Assembly: GCA_039654915.1 (NCBI GenBank)
Contig: CM077599.1
Span: forward strand, 870,501 to 934,500
DNA from: Aquilaria yunnanensis
Lineage: Eukaryota; Streptophyta; Magnoliopsida; Malvales; Thymelaeaceae
DNA length: 64,000 nucleotides
Direction of reading: 5' to 3'
The notes under the pieces were generated by a model. The model was not told the origin of the DNA and did no database searches. It saw only the letters and a program-made list of their open reading frames with translations. Below, piece by piece: positions 12,061 through 24,395 of this stretch. The position numbers were made by a program, and so were the translations under genes. Numbering within the stretch: position 1 is the first letter of the stretch; each line of letters opens with the position of its first letter.

Positions 12061-13263
12061 GATAGGGTATTGGAGTAGAAGAATAAGTAGAATAAGGATT
12101 TGGAGAGGCGGCGAAGATGGATGGGGTCGAAGTGGAGGCGGTAGAGAATGAAAGTGGAAAGATGAGGAGGGAATGAGCAATATTAAAAAATTGTAGATTT
12201 CTAAAATTTTGGCTATAATTGTACATTAGACGAAATTCAAAGATACTGACTATAATTGTGACTAAGAGCTGACTGATGATATTAAAAAAATAGGGAATAA
12301 ATGTTAAGTTTCAAACTTAATAAGATATTTGTAATATTACATAAAGTTCAAAGCTAATTGTGAAAAAACCCAAACAGGGAGACGAATTGAATGCTAGATG
12401 TGAAGATGGACAGAGAAAGAAGGTGAAAGACGAGGCGGAAATGCAAGAAACCCTGATTTTGTGATATTGGCTGGCTATCATCAGTTATGAACAAATAGTT
12501 AGGAGAAAGAAATTAGTTAAACAGATAAAAAGGAACAAATTCCAAGGAAGAAATGAATGACAAGGAGACGAAGTGTAGTAAACTCATAACTTGAGTGAAA
12601 CAGTGTCAGATTTGACTTATGTCCTCATACCATACGTACATCAAAACCAACCAGAAAAATAACTGACCACAAAAACTAAAACTATTAAATAGAAAATGGA
12701 TGATAATATGTATATATGTCCAGATATTTCATTTCCATATCCAACTAAATGTGATTTTGGTCAGTCACATACAAATGGAATGACAACACAACACTGATTG
12801 GAGCCTAATATTTAATGAAAACTTTACTTACGTACTTTTGTTTGGGATTCTTCAATTTACTTTCTGAAGTTCAATGAATCTTTCATTTACCCCTCTTATA
12901 ATAGTGGGTATAGAAAATATCCTTTCCTTATCTCTTTATATAGAGTGAATTGACCATAATACCCTTATAAAACAATAACACTTTACTAAATTAACTAAAA
13001 ATTTATATAAAATTATATGTGACAAAAATTATTTTTTTCAATTATCAATAAGACTTTGTAAGTCAAACTTAATATATATAACACTACTATTTAAGAATTA
13101 TATCTCAGATGTAGCATTTGAAATGTAGTAGCTAGACACAGTATATAATTAAATGTGGAATATGTTTAACAAAATAACAATTAAATATATTTTTTAATAA
13201 CTAAAACTATCTGACAAAATAGTTGTTCTATTAAGTGGAAAGTAAATTATCCATTTAGAGCAC

Positions 13264-13300
<37 letters not shown>

Positions 13301-13317
13301 GTAATAATAATAATAAT
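13264..13317. repeat. (ATA)n microsatellite, left arm of foldback
   Basis: About 54 bp of ATA units with a single G interruption. It is mirrored by the ATT run at 13543-13580 in the opposite arm. Confidence 0.95.
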
Positions 13318-13542
13318 CTAAACCAATTCAATAAAAAATAAGAATGAAGAAAATTGTTTTAGGATTGCAATGAAAAATAAGTTATGGAATATAAAAAAGA
13401 TAGATATGTTGTGTCTGTCACAATAATAAAATATCAAATACTAACATTAACAAACTTCTCTTTTTATATTCATAACTCATTTTTTATTGAAATCTTAAAA
13501 AAAAATTTCTCTGCTCTAATTTTTTTTGTTGAATTGGTTTAG

Positions 13543-13574
<32 letters not shown>

Positions 13575-13580
13575 TACTAT
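13543..13580. repeat. (ATT)n microsatellite, right arm of foldback
   Basis: About 38 bp of ATT/ACT units at the position complementary to 13264-13317. Confidence 0.92.
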
Positions 13581-14007
13581 TGTCCTCCTAATGGATAATT
13601 TACTTCTCCTTTAATGAAACAATTATTTTACCAAATACGTTTAGTTATCAAAAAATATTTGATCATTTATTTATCAAATATATTTCATATTCAATTGCAT
13701 ACTGTGCCTAGCTATCATATTTCAAACACTACAATTGAGATGCAATTCTCAAAGAGTAGTATTATATATATTAAGTTTGATCAACAAAGTTTTATTGATA
13801 ATTGAAATAAAATAATTTTAGTCACATATAATTTTGTACAGATTTTTAATTAATTTAGGAAAGTGTTGTTGGCTCATATGGGTATTATGATCAATTTAAC
13901 TTATTTAAGGAGATAAGAAAGGGGCATTTTTTAATCTCACTATTATATATAGAAGGGAGTAAGTAAAGGAATCATTAAACCTTATAGGATTTTTTTGAAA
14001 ATTTCCC

Positions 14008-14838
14008 TATATATATATGGGAAGGAATTTGAGCCACCCCGTGACTCGCCTAAGAGTGAAGGACGGAGCCCGATGGATATTCAAACTGGAGTTCCTAATT
14101 TTAAAGCCTCTCATGGGAAATAATTTGTTAGCGTAAATATTGATTATTAACTAGAACACTTATAATAAAAAATAAAATTGAAAAGTTACAAAAACGATGT
14201 GACGTAACATCTGTACACAACTTACAAAACAAAAAACAAAAGTTGATAATATAGAGAAAATATAATTACCCAAAGACCCAAGAAAAACAATCATAAAGAA
14301 AATACAGAGACGGTAGGACAAGGTTGAGCCGCTCTGAGTGCTGAAAATTGAACTTGCAAAAAGAAATGAATATATTGATGGCAGTGAAAATAAGGGTGAT
14401 AATTAATAATCGAGATCCAACTAGATAAATGCAATAAATTCAGGGTTTTGCCCATCTGTTCTTCATGAGAAATAGTCCGTAAATGTGGATAGATAGTGAC
14501 ATTTACTCCCTACCCTACCCTTCCCCATCTGTGCCTCGTACTGTTCCAAACTTAAATGAAGGTAACATTCCGCTCTTTAGCTAAAGGAAAAAGAATTAGC
14601 CACTGATGATATCTTTTTAGGACTCGGTCGCTTACTGACATTATAAGTTGTTAGCAAAAATATGTCACTGTCGTTAAAATTTGTGGGGTTTTCAATTTTA
14701 TTTTATTTTATTTTTTTTTGTGCTCCGGATTTAATTAATTCGGCTGGGTGCGAGGAGAGGCGGAGGGCTTAGTTAGTGAGGCCAAGAGCTGCAGCATGAC
14801 ATGATATGCCGCCGATTACTGAAAGAGAAGATAATAAA
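14008..14838. other. Spacer without recognised gene
   Basis: Mixed composition. A (TA)n run follows directly after the foldback, and the rest shows no coding or repeat structure that I could identify. Confidence 0.5.
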
Positions 14839-15502
14839 TAGGGGTGCCAACAAAGTCAGCGATTAGTGAGTCATTTGTGAATCATTATGCAGTAATTTAT
14901 TTATATTAATTTATTTAGTGAAATGGATGAACATGTATGAATTTTTCTTCTTGATTTGTTAAAAAAATGAATATAAATAAAATTTTATTCGTTTATTTAC
15001 ACTTACAAACAATTTGGCTATTATTCGTTTTTAGTAATTTACTTATTTATTTGTTTTATATTTGTTTGTTTGTTTATTGATACATTAGTTGTGTATTTAT
15101 TATATATTTATTTATTTATTTATTAGCATCCATCTACTCCACAAAATATAATTATACCTCAATCTCACCCAGATTAATCTATTGTTTTTATTTTTTTTTT
15201 GTATTTAATCTGTCATTTCCCTTATAGAGTGAATCTGCTGCCGAGCAAGCCAAGCCTCATAATCCTAACTAATAATCTATCCCACTATCGCCTATTGCCC
15301 TGTCAGATATTGGTAGACTTGCTCTGATTCAAATTAGTGGTAGCCATTAACTTTAATTGTTTGTGTTTATTTAGTAATAAGCAAACGAATATGAGTAGAG
15401 AAGTTACATTCATTTATTGTTTTTGTTTATATTTGTAAAAGTTATTAACGAATGAACACAAACATGACTTGTTTGTTTTCGTTAGGTTCATTTACAACCC
15501 TA
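14839..15502. mobile_element. Possible hAT-type non-autonomous element
   Basis: The left end TAGGGGTGCCAACAAA and the right end TTACAACCCTA (reverse TAGGGTTGTAA) form a short imperfect terminal inverted repeat of the 'TAGGGGTGTAAA' type common in small plant hAT elements. The interior is A+T rich with repeated ATTT units and no coding. No 8-bp target duplication was seen, so this is tentative. Confidence 0.4.
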
Positions 15503-18286
15503 CAAATTGCAAGATTAAATCATCCGGGGCATGATAGGGTTTCGATTACAATCTTAATTCCAATTGACTGGAGCAAAATGATATAAAAACTTGGAACCAC
15601 ATGAGTGAAGTATGAAAGCCATACATATAGTAGGGGGGTCAAAAGTCCCTTGTTCTCACCGTTGTACTGTTTTGAATACCGCAATAAACTTGAAGGGCAA
15701 GGTATACTTTTCAGCATCACTATCACACACACACATTGACTGTTGTTACAGTTGTATGGCGCTTGGTGCGGTGGTAGGCTGATTTAGGGACCAAACCAAA
15801 ATGAGAAGGGTTGTGACCTGACCAGTGTCATAAATATTTCATAATTATATATGTCAACAAGTTTAGAGGCATAATTTGAAATTAATTATTTGTAAGGATA
15901 CATTGAATATTAATTTCTACAGAAAACTAATTAGGATTTCCAGAGTCTTATTTAGCTCAGAAATTAAAGAACCTGTGATATATAATGACAGACTGTGATA
16001 ATATATATTAATTGTTTTCCTTCTTTCAAGTAGCAGTGATAATGAGAGATTTGCCTGATCCACCAGAAAGACGATCTCGTGGCAGAAAGAGCTTGTCTAT
16101 ATAAAAAAAAAAAACGAACGATCAGCAACTTACCAGTAAAGATAGTATATATAGATGAATGACCAATTTTTATTAATTAATTCTCGACCAAATTCATGTT
16201 AGTTTGTACTAGCTAGTTTAGTTTTAATGGAGTTTCCCTTGTTATAGTCACTGTTTACCAGCTCCCAACAATCTCTCTCTCTCTCTCTATCTATCTATCT
16301 TTCTGTATGCGATCGACCCAAGTGGAGTGAGTGCGGGTGGTGAGAAGGGAATCTGGTCCCTTTAATTTTGCTAGCTCTGTTAATTTAAATTACTGCCATG
16401 GCTGTGGAGAGAGAAATGTGTACATGTTGGCCTTACGCAAATGGAGATACACGACAAATTTCAAAGGCAGAGAAACAAAATACATATCGACATGACAAAT
16501 CAGGATCGGTCGAGGAGTTAATTACTCTGTTATCACCAACGAAAAGGAGAGAATAGCCAACTCCTCCTAAACCAAGCTACCACGTACAAATCATATTTAT
16601 TTATCACACACACACTCACACACACACACACACACACACACATATAGTGGTCTAATTGTCATGTCTTTATTTATTTATGATGAGCTAGCTCAATCGGTAA
16701 GATCAGAAATATATACCACTACAAAAATCAAATCCAAAGTGAATCTGCAAAATAATTTTAGTTAGTGTTAGGATAATTAAAAAATTTCCAATGCCAGTTA
16801 GTTTAATCTGGCTTTTAGAACCCAAATCAAGTTACGAACCAACGTTAGCCAAATATACAATACAAGGAGTTTGGGGCTTAGTTAAAGGAAGACGTGAAGA
16901 GGGCATTAATAATTGGTGGCAAAAATTACAACACAGAAGCGCCAGAAGAAGACCTTTCAGAGGACATGGAAGAGAAACAAGGGCCTGGCCATCATTTTTT
17001 GTTTAGGGTGAGATGGCCCAAAATAAGAGCCGATCCGACCACCCACCGACAGAAGAGGCTTAAAGGAAGCCCTATCAGGGGCCTGGTTGGTTTAGGGTGA
17101 TGAGCCCCTGAAAATAAGGTCAAGTGTCCTCAAGGAGTAAAGCTGTAATAGAGCCCACCCCCAGAGCTCATGCCGGGGACTGAGCCCCCACAATGCGTTG
17201 GAACGACGTGGACGGGTGGCGCGCCTGAGCCTGGTGGGCATCCAAGCAGCCTGATCCACTCGACAGCCCGAGCCCTCTCCGATGTGGTTCGAACCGACAC
17301 TGATTGCGACAACTCCGATACCCACATTGGAACCCATTTGCAGGTTTTGAGGCGCTAATAAAATAAAATCATATGCCTCTCTGCCTCCACCCTTATTTTG
17401 TCCTCCTCCACCTTCACTACACCTTGCATGGTTTGGTCGGTCCTTTATCTATCTCCCCCTCCTGTTTTACTTCCTAACTTTGCGGGGCCTGTCACACTTG
17501 AAAACAAATCCTTCTCAGTTTTCATTGTTCCTCTTCAAACTTCCAACGCTTGTAAACAGATACTTATAAATATATGTTACAATCCAAATTCTTTTTAATA
17601 AAAATGTGTGCATGTTATATCTCTAGATATACATCTTATATTAATATAAATGGTAATATGGAGTCATAAATATGTTGGCGTACCCCAAACCAAAATATAA
17701 GAGTTGGTTGGTTTTGGTTTTTACAATTGAGAAAATAATTAAAATCGTGAATATTGTCACAACTGTAATTAGAATAAACAAATAAATAAAATCAAGCAAT
17801 CTGGACAATCCAGAGGATGAGGACTCAAAGGTTGCTGGAAGCGTTTCATCAAGTGAACCCTTCCCTGCCAGCCAATGGTGGATTTCTACCTTTCTTCTCT
17901 TGATTTGGTGTGTTAAGAAAAGAAAGCTAGCTCTTTCTCCACGGGACCCCCGAGGGTGCGGGCATGCCAATCTTATAAACTCCACCAAGCAATAGGCTAG
18001 GCCCAATAGTACCATTTAGTTTGATGTTTTGCCAAGCCCATAAATCGAGGCATCTCAAGAACATTTTCACGTCAATGTTGGTTTCATACAATATCAATAC
18101 TTTATGTGTTTTGGTGTCTATACTTTCAATAACATTTCTTAGCATAACTTTATGCTTCAACCCACATTTTGCACGTTGGACTTCGCTGCAAACCTACTGA
18201 TCTCTCTGTTTTTCATTTCTCAAGTGACTTGGCCCTTTTCGGGTGCTAGCTGGTTTTGAACAAGTGAGACCGGCATCTGAGGGTAA
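15503..18286. other. Intergenic DNA, no recognised gene
   Basis: Holds a CT run near 16269-16287, an AC run at 16605-16642 and a GC-richer patch at 17030-17340 with stop-poor frames on both strands but no protein family I recognise. Open frames at 17641-18160 on the minus strand look like chance frames: their composition follows the surrounding DNA and no start or splice context stands out. Confidence 0.45.
16605..16642. repeat. (AC)n microsatellite
   Basis: About 38 bp of CA units with one T interruption near 16615. Confidence 0.95.
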
Positions 18287-19262
18287 TGCAAACCCCGATG
18301 GTGTAACAACCATGAAACGCGCCCAAGATATTTTTCAAGTCCCACAAGATATCAAAGAGACTGGATTTTAAACCCCCCATCCCTAATGAACTCATAATTA
18401 GAAACAAGAAATATAAGAAAACTAAGAACACAAGCAACTTGTGCACCAAGGTAGTTTTCAAATAACCAAAGAAAATTTCTCTCAAAAGAGCAATATTATT
18501 TTGGTTTAGGGCTATGTTTTTCACCCAAAATATATGCCTATTTATAGGCCAAAACTAGGGCAAAAGGCAAGCCAAAATTCACAGCCAAAACCCTAAGTTC
18601 AAAGGAGTTAAGAAAACCTAGTCAAATTAGGACTCAAACACCTAATTTGCACATGTTTAATATGTGCAACGTATTCCCTTTATCCTAAGTGACCTGAATC
18701 ACTTCCATAGCCATAATAACATCCTAAATAATGTAAATAAATAGGAAATTAAAATAAAATTACCTAGAACACAAGATTGACCCTAAAAATCCCAAAATGA
18801 TCTTCTTAGGTGCACTTAAGGGCTCCTTAGGGGTTTTACTTGTATCTTTAACTTCAAGCTTGAATAATTGAGTTCCATTAGCTTGAGACCTTCTCTTAGA
18901 TGTTGAAAAGAGGTCTTGAAACTTTAGGGCTTTAAAGATTCAGCTCGTGGCATGAAATGGCTCGTGAGACACCTCAATGGAACTCTAAAGGTGCACTCGA
19001 TGGGTGCCCTTGGTGTTCCTTCTTCTTTGACTTGTCTGGACACTCTAGAATTGAATTCCAAACTTGGCCATCATCTCCACATGATGTCTTGAATATTCTA
19101 GTAGCTCATTGTGAAATTCCAAGTCTATTCTCCATGAAGTAGCTTGAGACAAAAGCTTGAAGTGCACTAGTGAGCTCTTTAGCTTTCTTTCTTATCATTA
19201 GTCCACTAGTTATCTTCAATGAGTCCTTGCCAACCCTGGTTGTGCCTTCCATGCTCATATCA
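18287..19262 (-). repeat. 3' LTR of gag-only element
   Basis: Starts TGCAAACCCCGATGG and ends GCTCATATCA on the plus strand. It matches 25282-26231 over its length with scattered differences, including shared blocks such as CTTGTGCA-CAAGGTAGTTTTC and ATTGAGTTCCATT. The many substitutions suggest an old insertion. Confidence 0.85.
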
Positions 19263-20523
19263 ACTGACACGGCCATCCTTGGCACCTACCCAATAGACTT
19301 GTAAGAGCTGGTTTCACAATGGATTACAATTGGCTAGTTGTATATGTGCGCGAATTAAAACTCCGTGATGCTAGTTGATTAACCTAGAATATGCAGGATC
19401 CATGCTCTTCATGCTTTGACTTGGATTAACAAAAACCATAAAGCATTGACTTGGCCAAGATATTTCCATAGAAAATAAGTTCAAATAGCCAAAGCATACA
19501 AAATCAACATTTATGTGAGTTTATTACACATAACAACTGTGTAGAAGCATTCATACATAAAGTAGACTAATGCCCTCACCCAAGAACAACCTTAGAGTCT
19601 AGGACTCCTCAAAACATAGATAATGGAGGCAACTAAGAGTACTATATAGATAAGCCTCAACTGAGATCTTCTTGAACTAACTCCCACCTTGGATGCAAGT
19701 CCTAGTGGCGAGTCACAAAAATCCTTGTCCAAGTGCTACTAGGCTCTGCAGCCAAAGAAAGACTCTAGTTAGTATTGTTACTTGACCAACAAGTTACCAA
19801 GTAAACTAGAATCATAAAGATTCTCAAGAGAAATACCTGCAACAAAAGCTAACTACCGCAATAAACCTCAACGGTTACCCAGTCCAACAACTTCAGAATC
19901 TGAACAACATAACTAAGGAGTGAGAACTTAAACATTCTCAGTAAGGGTCTTAACGGTACCTGTAAGAAAATTACTAAGGACACCACATATGAGAACATAT
20001 GTAACCTGCTGTGAGCTCATACAGCCTGAGGATCTAATATATGCATATACTTTGGTCCCTTGGGACCACTCTTCATCCTAGTCCTTGAACAACAAGGCAT
20101 AGCCTTGTCCTAAGCTTGTTAACCTAACTAGTGATAAATCACCGGTTGAACCTCTCTCATTTATGTTGTACAGGGGAACTATGGTGGGACTATTATAACT
20201 AGGCCATAAAGACCTTGTAAACTAGGTGCACTAAGGTTTCACCTTGTAACCTCGTGGCTAACGGCACGACTAGGTCGCCAAGGGTTCTAAACCTTTCACC
20301 CTAGGTAGTGGTACTTAGTTTTGATCCTTAGTAAACTAGTTTTCTTGCTTATGGTAGAAGTAACCATAAAAATTTACAAAACTCAAGAAAACTCTTAGGT
20401 CTTGAAGGACTTTTGAAAGTCTCGGAGTACCCCCAGAATGCTTAGACTCCAAGGTACCCTAAGAACCCCTTTAGGTTTTCCCTCGACCTTCCTAGCAAAA
20501 CTTGGAAAATTCAGCCAACATAC

Positions 20524-20545
20524 CTGTGGCGACGTGTCGCCACAG
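20524..20545. repeat. GC-rich near-perfect palindrome
   Basis: Arms CTGTGGCGAC and GTCGCCACAG flank a two-base centre. A related perfect palindrome lies 60 bp downstream within the same solo LTR. The role is unknown; cruciform, methylation target and protein site are all possible. Confidence 0.85.
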
Positions 20546-20605
20546 TTGATAATGTTCTGCCAACTCTCTAGTATTGGTGACACATCATGGGCAATGGTAC
20601 AAAAC

Positions 20606-20621
20606 TGGCGACGCGTCGCCA
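20606..20621. repeat. Perfect 16-bp palindrome TGGCGACGCGTCGCCA
   Basis: Self-complementary over its full length and shares the GGCGAC/GTCGCC arms with the palindrome at 20524-20545. Both lie in otherwise A+T-rich LTR sequence. Confidence 0.9.
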
Positions 20622-21843
20622 ATCTACGAATCTGCAGAATTTTCACAGATTTTGCTACTATGAACTTTGGACACTTACCAAACATATCAAACATGCTTGG
20701 TTAGCCTCCAAACTTCACATACATGTAAAACATGTTGCATAGATCACAACCAACTATCACAAGTCAATCTATGATGCATTATAATATCATTCCAATCATC
20801 ACAAACCTCATAGTCCACCATGATTCAACCTTATCCACTAACTAATGATATTGCTAGAATTACTCAAATTCATCAAGCAAACTCATCCTAATAGCATTAA
20901 TTAAACTAAAAAATACAACTCCTTTACCTCAACTCTAAGTAACAAGCAAGAATTAAGCACTCTTCCAATCCACTAAGCTTACCAAAGCACTACCTAAGTT
21001 CCAAGCAAAACATAGGCATCAAACATCAAATTCTTGCTTTCTAACCAAAACCATGCTCTTAATTAACTAATAAACATGAATTCAATCAAGTACACATTGG
21101 TTACCTCATACTAAAAATAGGGGATGGGAGAAAACGTGCTTCTAAGCTCCAAAACCATGGTTTTATGCTTGAAATGAGCTCCTAATGGCCTATATACTTA
21201 TGATGGCTTCTCTTTTCACCAAGAAATTTTGATTTCAAGCTTAATTGGATGGGAAAATGAGGGTGGAGAGGATGAAATCGAGTTTATGGCAGCCACCCCT
21301 CCACTTTACCCTCTTATAAACCATGTTTAACACTTAAGTCACCAAAGTATTAGACATGATACACTTAAATCCCCATCTTTTGGTAACCTTAGCTGTTCTT
21401 GATTAAGCCTTATTTATTTCATCAAGTTTGAGTTAAAGTTAAAAGTTAGGTTATAAAAACTCATTTTAACTACTCGAGATCTGGCCTGACTATTCAGGAT
21501 GAAAAAATTACCATTTTACCCCTGAAATTTATTTAGTGCCTTAACCTCCTTGGAACTTAGTAAACTTTGTTAAACTTTCCTATTTTTGCTATGTAAACTT
21601 GAATTAAGGTTTCAAACTTGATTTAGAGCAATTTACCTTCTTCAGGCATGCTTCTCACTAGGAGAGCCATAACATCAACTCTCATTCCTTAGAAGGATTT
21701 GTCCTCGAATCAAAACCTACATTAAAAAAGGGAACTAAATCAATAAGGATGAAATAGTCAATACTTAAGCACTTACCTTGCACATAAGCAACAATAGCAT
21801 GGAATGCTTGTGTATGGAGCTTTACTCTTGTGCAAAACCTGAA

Positions 21844-23006
21844 CTAATATCCCAAAAAAATGTTAATTTTGATTCCTCTAAGTCCCAAAACAATGTTTAA
21901 AGCAATTAGCACAAAAAATCTGAAAGTTTGCACAAGTTTCATCTTAACTCTAGGCATCACTTTCATTACCTTTTCCATCTCAAAAACATTATTACCACAA
22001 CTAGGAAAAGTGTTCAAACAATTTACCTTGAGGATGCTATATGCATTCAAAACAAAATTACCTAAACTCACACGAGTGCCAAGGTCATGGAAAGCACAAG
22101 TTATGCATGTCAAGACAATAGTTTGCATAGGCCACTCAAATAAACAAGAATTGAACACAATGCGGCCTAAACTAATAACAAAACAAGGATGCACAAATTT
22201 CACAAAAATCCTAAGCATTTTAAATGAAACAAGAATGAAATAGATAGGATTAAGTGAAACCAATCTAGTGGCAAACTTATTTTTGCATGTTTATGCATCA
22301 CAATGTATATAATTTTTGAATGAAATGTGACACAAAACAAAGGACTCAACATATCTTCTCAAAAGGCTGAATTTAAAACCAAAATTTTCACTCAAAACAA
22401 ATACTTTCAAGTTTAGACATAAAGCAAAATATCAAGGCTCATAAGTTTGTGTAATGCATGTGTCAGGACAAAAAAAAAATGCTTGCTAGAAATTAAAAAT
22501 TGACGCACAAAAATGGGCTGAACATGAATGGAAATCAAAGAAGTATGTAATGCATATGAAAGAACCAATTTATGCATGACAAATTTCAAAAAAGTAGATT
22601 TAACTTGAGGCAAAACAAAACAATGTGAGATTGATGCAAAACAAATAAAATCAAAAACAAAAGACACCAAGATGGATTTTACTCTAGAGAAACTCATGAA
22701 ATTCAACAGAGCATTTGACAAAACTAAACAACTAGAAGACTTAAAACTATATTTTGTCAAAGTTTCATGAAAATTATTCTTCAAAACAACTTCCATAGCA
22801 AACACACATTGTTTGAGATTTTCAAGCAAAACCACATCAAATCTAGGTGTAAGGAAGAAATACATTACAGTGGCTAGACTTAGTTTCCATATATATTCCT
22901 TAGGTGTAGGAACCATAAAATTTTCACATTTATACTCATTGACTTTGGGTGGAGTTGCAACAAGTTCTTCCCTTAGAATCATAGGGTAAGAAACAAGATT
23001 AGGCAT
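21844..23006 (-). other. Non-pol spacer of the gag-only element
   Basis: The minus strand has two open stretches, 22413-23006 (197 codons) and 21844-22263 (139 codons), in the place where pol would lie. Their translations are hydrophobic and Leu/Phe/Val rich, with loosely repeated phrases such as STFLKFVMHKLVLSYAL and RIFVKFVHPCFVISLG. I see no protease, reverse transcriptase, RNase H or integrase motif. They may be a decayed repeat array rather than a protein. Confidence 0.4.
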
Positions 23007-23599
23007 ATTTTTACATATGAAGTCACTGGGACTTACCTCAAATTATTCCTTTTCAACCTCCTCAGTTGGTTTGATGCGTGAGACATGACTTGGAATATTG
23101 GAAACACCAACTTCTTGGATGGGCAACATCTCACTTGATACATGTAGCACATTTTCAGTTAAGTTCTGAAAAGAAGACAACACAACATTAGAAGAAAACT
23201 TCATTATGTTATATGAAAGAAAACTTCTCTATAGGCCTTTATTTCTTCATTTAGCTTGGGTTCATTGCACTCTTGTTTTCTCTTAACTTCGCACTCAATT
23301 TCTTCTTTCGGGAACTCTCTAACATTCATTTCCTACTCAATGTCACTCATCTCATATCTCTATTTTTTCCTTTAACTTTGCTCTCTTGCTTTTCTCTTAA
23401 GCTCTCATCTTTCCCTTCAATTTTCTTTTTCTTCTTGGCTCACCAAAGAACCTTTTTTTTATCATTAACAATCTTTTTTGCTTTAAGTGCATCTTTAGGT
23501 AAAGGTATGCACTTGTCTTATTAAGGTTAAGACAAGCCTCCCTTGGTGGCCTCCATTCTTGGCTTTAGTGCTTCTTTGCTTGATACTCCCCTCTATATG

Positions 23600-24395
23600 A
23601 AGCTTCTTCCTTGAGACATCTTAGATGCCTTAGACCTTTTGATGATCCTTTCAACCTTAGTGGCATGGTGAAACAAATCCTTCATGTTGACATAGGCACC
23701 ATCTTCACTTTGTTGGCTATCTCAGGATTGAGACCATTGATGAATCTAGCAATAGTGACTTCCTCATCCTCAATGATGTTGACTCGGGTCAAAGTCATCT
23801 CCAAGTCTTTGTTGTAGTCCTCCACACTCCTTTGGCTTTACACTAGCCTTTGAGGCTTAAGGTGTTGATCTCTATAGCAATAGTTAGCCACAAATCTCCT
23901 CCTCATTAATGCTTTAAGGGCTCCCCATATGTGTATGGGCTCATCCCCATTTCTTCTCCTAGAAGTAACATCCTGATTTCACCATACAAGAGCATAGTCA
24001 GTGAACTTTATGGTAGCCAATTTAACCTTCTTTTCCTCTAAATAATGATGGCAATCAAACATCATCTTAATCTTTTGCTCCTACTCCCAATATACATCAG
24101 AATCATTCATCCCTTGAAAGGATGGAATGGTAAACTTGATGAAGTTGAGGTTGTTATCCTCCCATGGTTCCCCTCTTATTGGAAGCCCTTAATCATGCCA
24201 AACTCCTTCTTCATCCTCTGGTTCATCTCTCTTTACACCTCTCCTTGGTTGCAAGATAGGGTTTGGTCTCATTGCTAGCCTTAAATCTATGTCCTCAGTC
24301 ATTGCCATGAGTCTATTGAAGGTTTCTTGAAGTTCCCTCATAGTAGGCTCATTATTATACCTCACTTCAGTCCTCTTATCTTCTTGGCCCTTCAT
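23600..24395 (-). pseudogene. Gypsy-type gag polyprotein, degenerate
   Basis: The N-terminal part is open from 24395 (MKGQEDKRTEVRYNNEPTM..., then MRPNPILQPRRGVKR). Downstream the minus strand reads, with interrupting stops and a frameshift, KIKMMFDCHHYLEEKKVKLA, then ALKALMRRRFVANYCYRD, SVEDYNKDLEMTLTRVNI and EEVTIARFINGLNPEIANKV. These match the retrotransposon gag (capsid) domain, including the conserved '(V)E-D/E-Y...E...L...R....ED.E.TIARF.NGLN..IA..V' pattern. It lies 0.9 kb inside the 5' LTR, as gag should. Stops (for example after ALVW and after QRLV) make it inactive as it stands. No zinc knuckle was seen. Confidence 0.75.

Larger units (their letters stand above)
10381..12371. mobile_element. 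Pack-MULE-like element with about 300-bp inverted repeats
   Basis: The left end (from GGGTTTTCTACAGTTG, 10381) and the right end (reverse complement from GGGTTTTTTCACAATT, 12371) are inverted copies for about 300 bp. Shared internal landmarks are GAACTTTA-GT-ATATTACA near the tips and GATGGATGGGGTC-AAGTGGA (right arm near 12116-12135, inverted in the left arm near 10630-10650). Such long inverted repeats are typical of Mutator-like elements. The interior holds an A+T-rich part and, next to the right arm, a coding-like fragment on the minus strand. No transposase was seen, and the flanks show no clear 9-bp duplication. Confidence 0.7.
12844..14007. mobile_element. Foldback element with mirrored trinucleotide repeats (1164 bp)
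   Basis: Arms run from about 12844 to 13415 and from about 13440 to 14007. Matching landmarks are AATAATCTAAACCAATTCAA on the left against TTGAATTGGTTTAGATTATT on the right, TGACAAAAATTATTTTTTTC against its diverged complement near 13800, and CTTTCCTTATCTC against GAGATAAGAAAGG near the ends. The right tip in reverse reads GGGAAATTTTCAAAAAAATC. No coding capacity and no clear target duplication. Both arms hold a trinucleotide microsatellite at equivalent positions. Confidence 0.78.
19265..21674. mobile_element. Nested solo LTR, 2.41 kb
   Basis: The 5-bp repeat TCAAC sits at 19260-19264 and again at 21675-21679. Between them the sequence begins TGACACGGCCATCC and ends GAGAGCCATAACA, the TG...CA boundaries of an LTR with short inverted ends. 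Removing it places the purine tract of the outer element (AAGGAATGAGAGT in reverse) directly against the outer LTR start, which independently supports the boundaries. The size fits a large-LTR gypsy family. No primer-binding site or internal domain is present, so it is solo. Orientation is uncertain; the minus strand starting TGTTATGG is favoured by similarity to gypsy LTR starts. Confidence 0.8.

Noticed and set aside
17641..18015. 124-codon minus-strand frame with hydrophobic C-terminus
   Set aside because: No start context, no family resemblance, and overlapping frames read equally well; treated as chance.
20395..20704. Overlapping 99- and 88-codon frames on opposite strands
   Set aside because: Both lie in the nested solo LTR around the palindromes; no protein resemblance.
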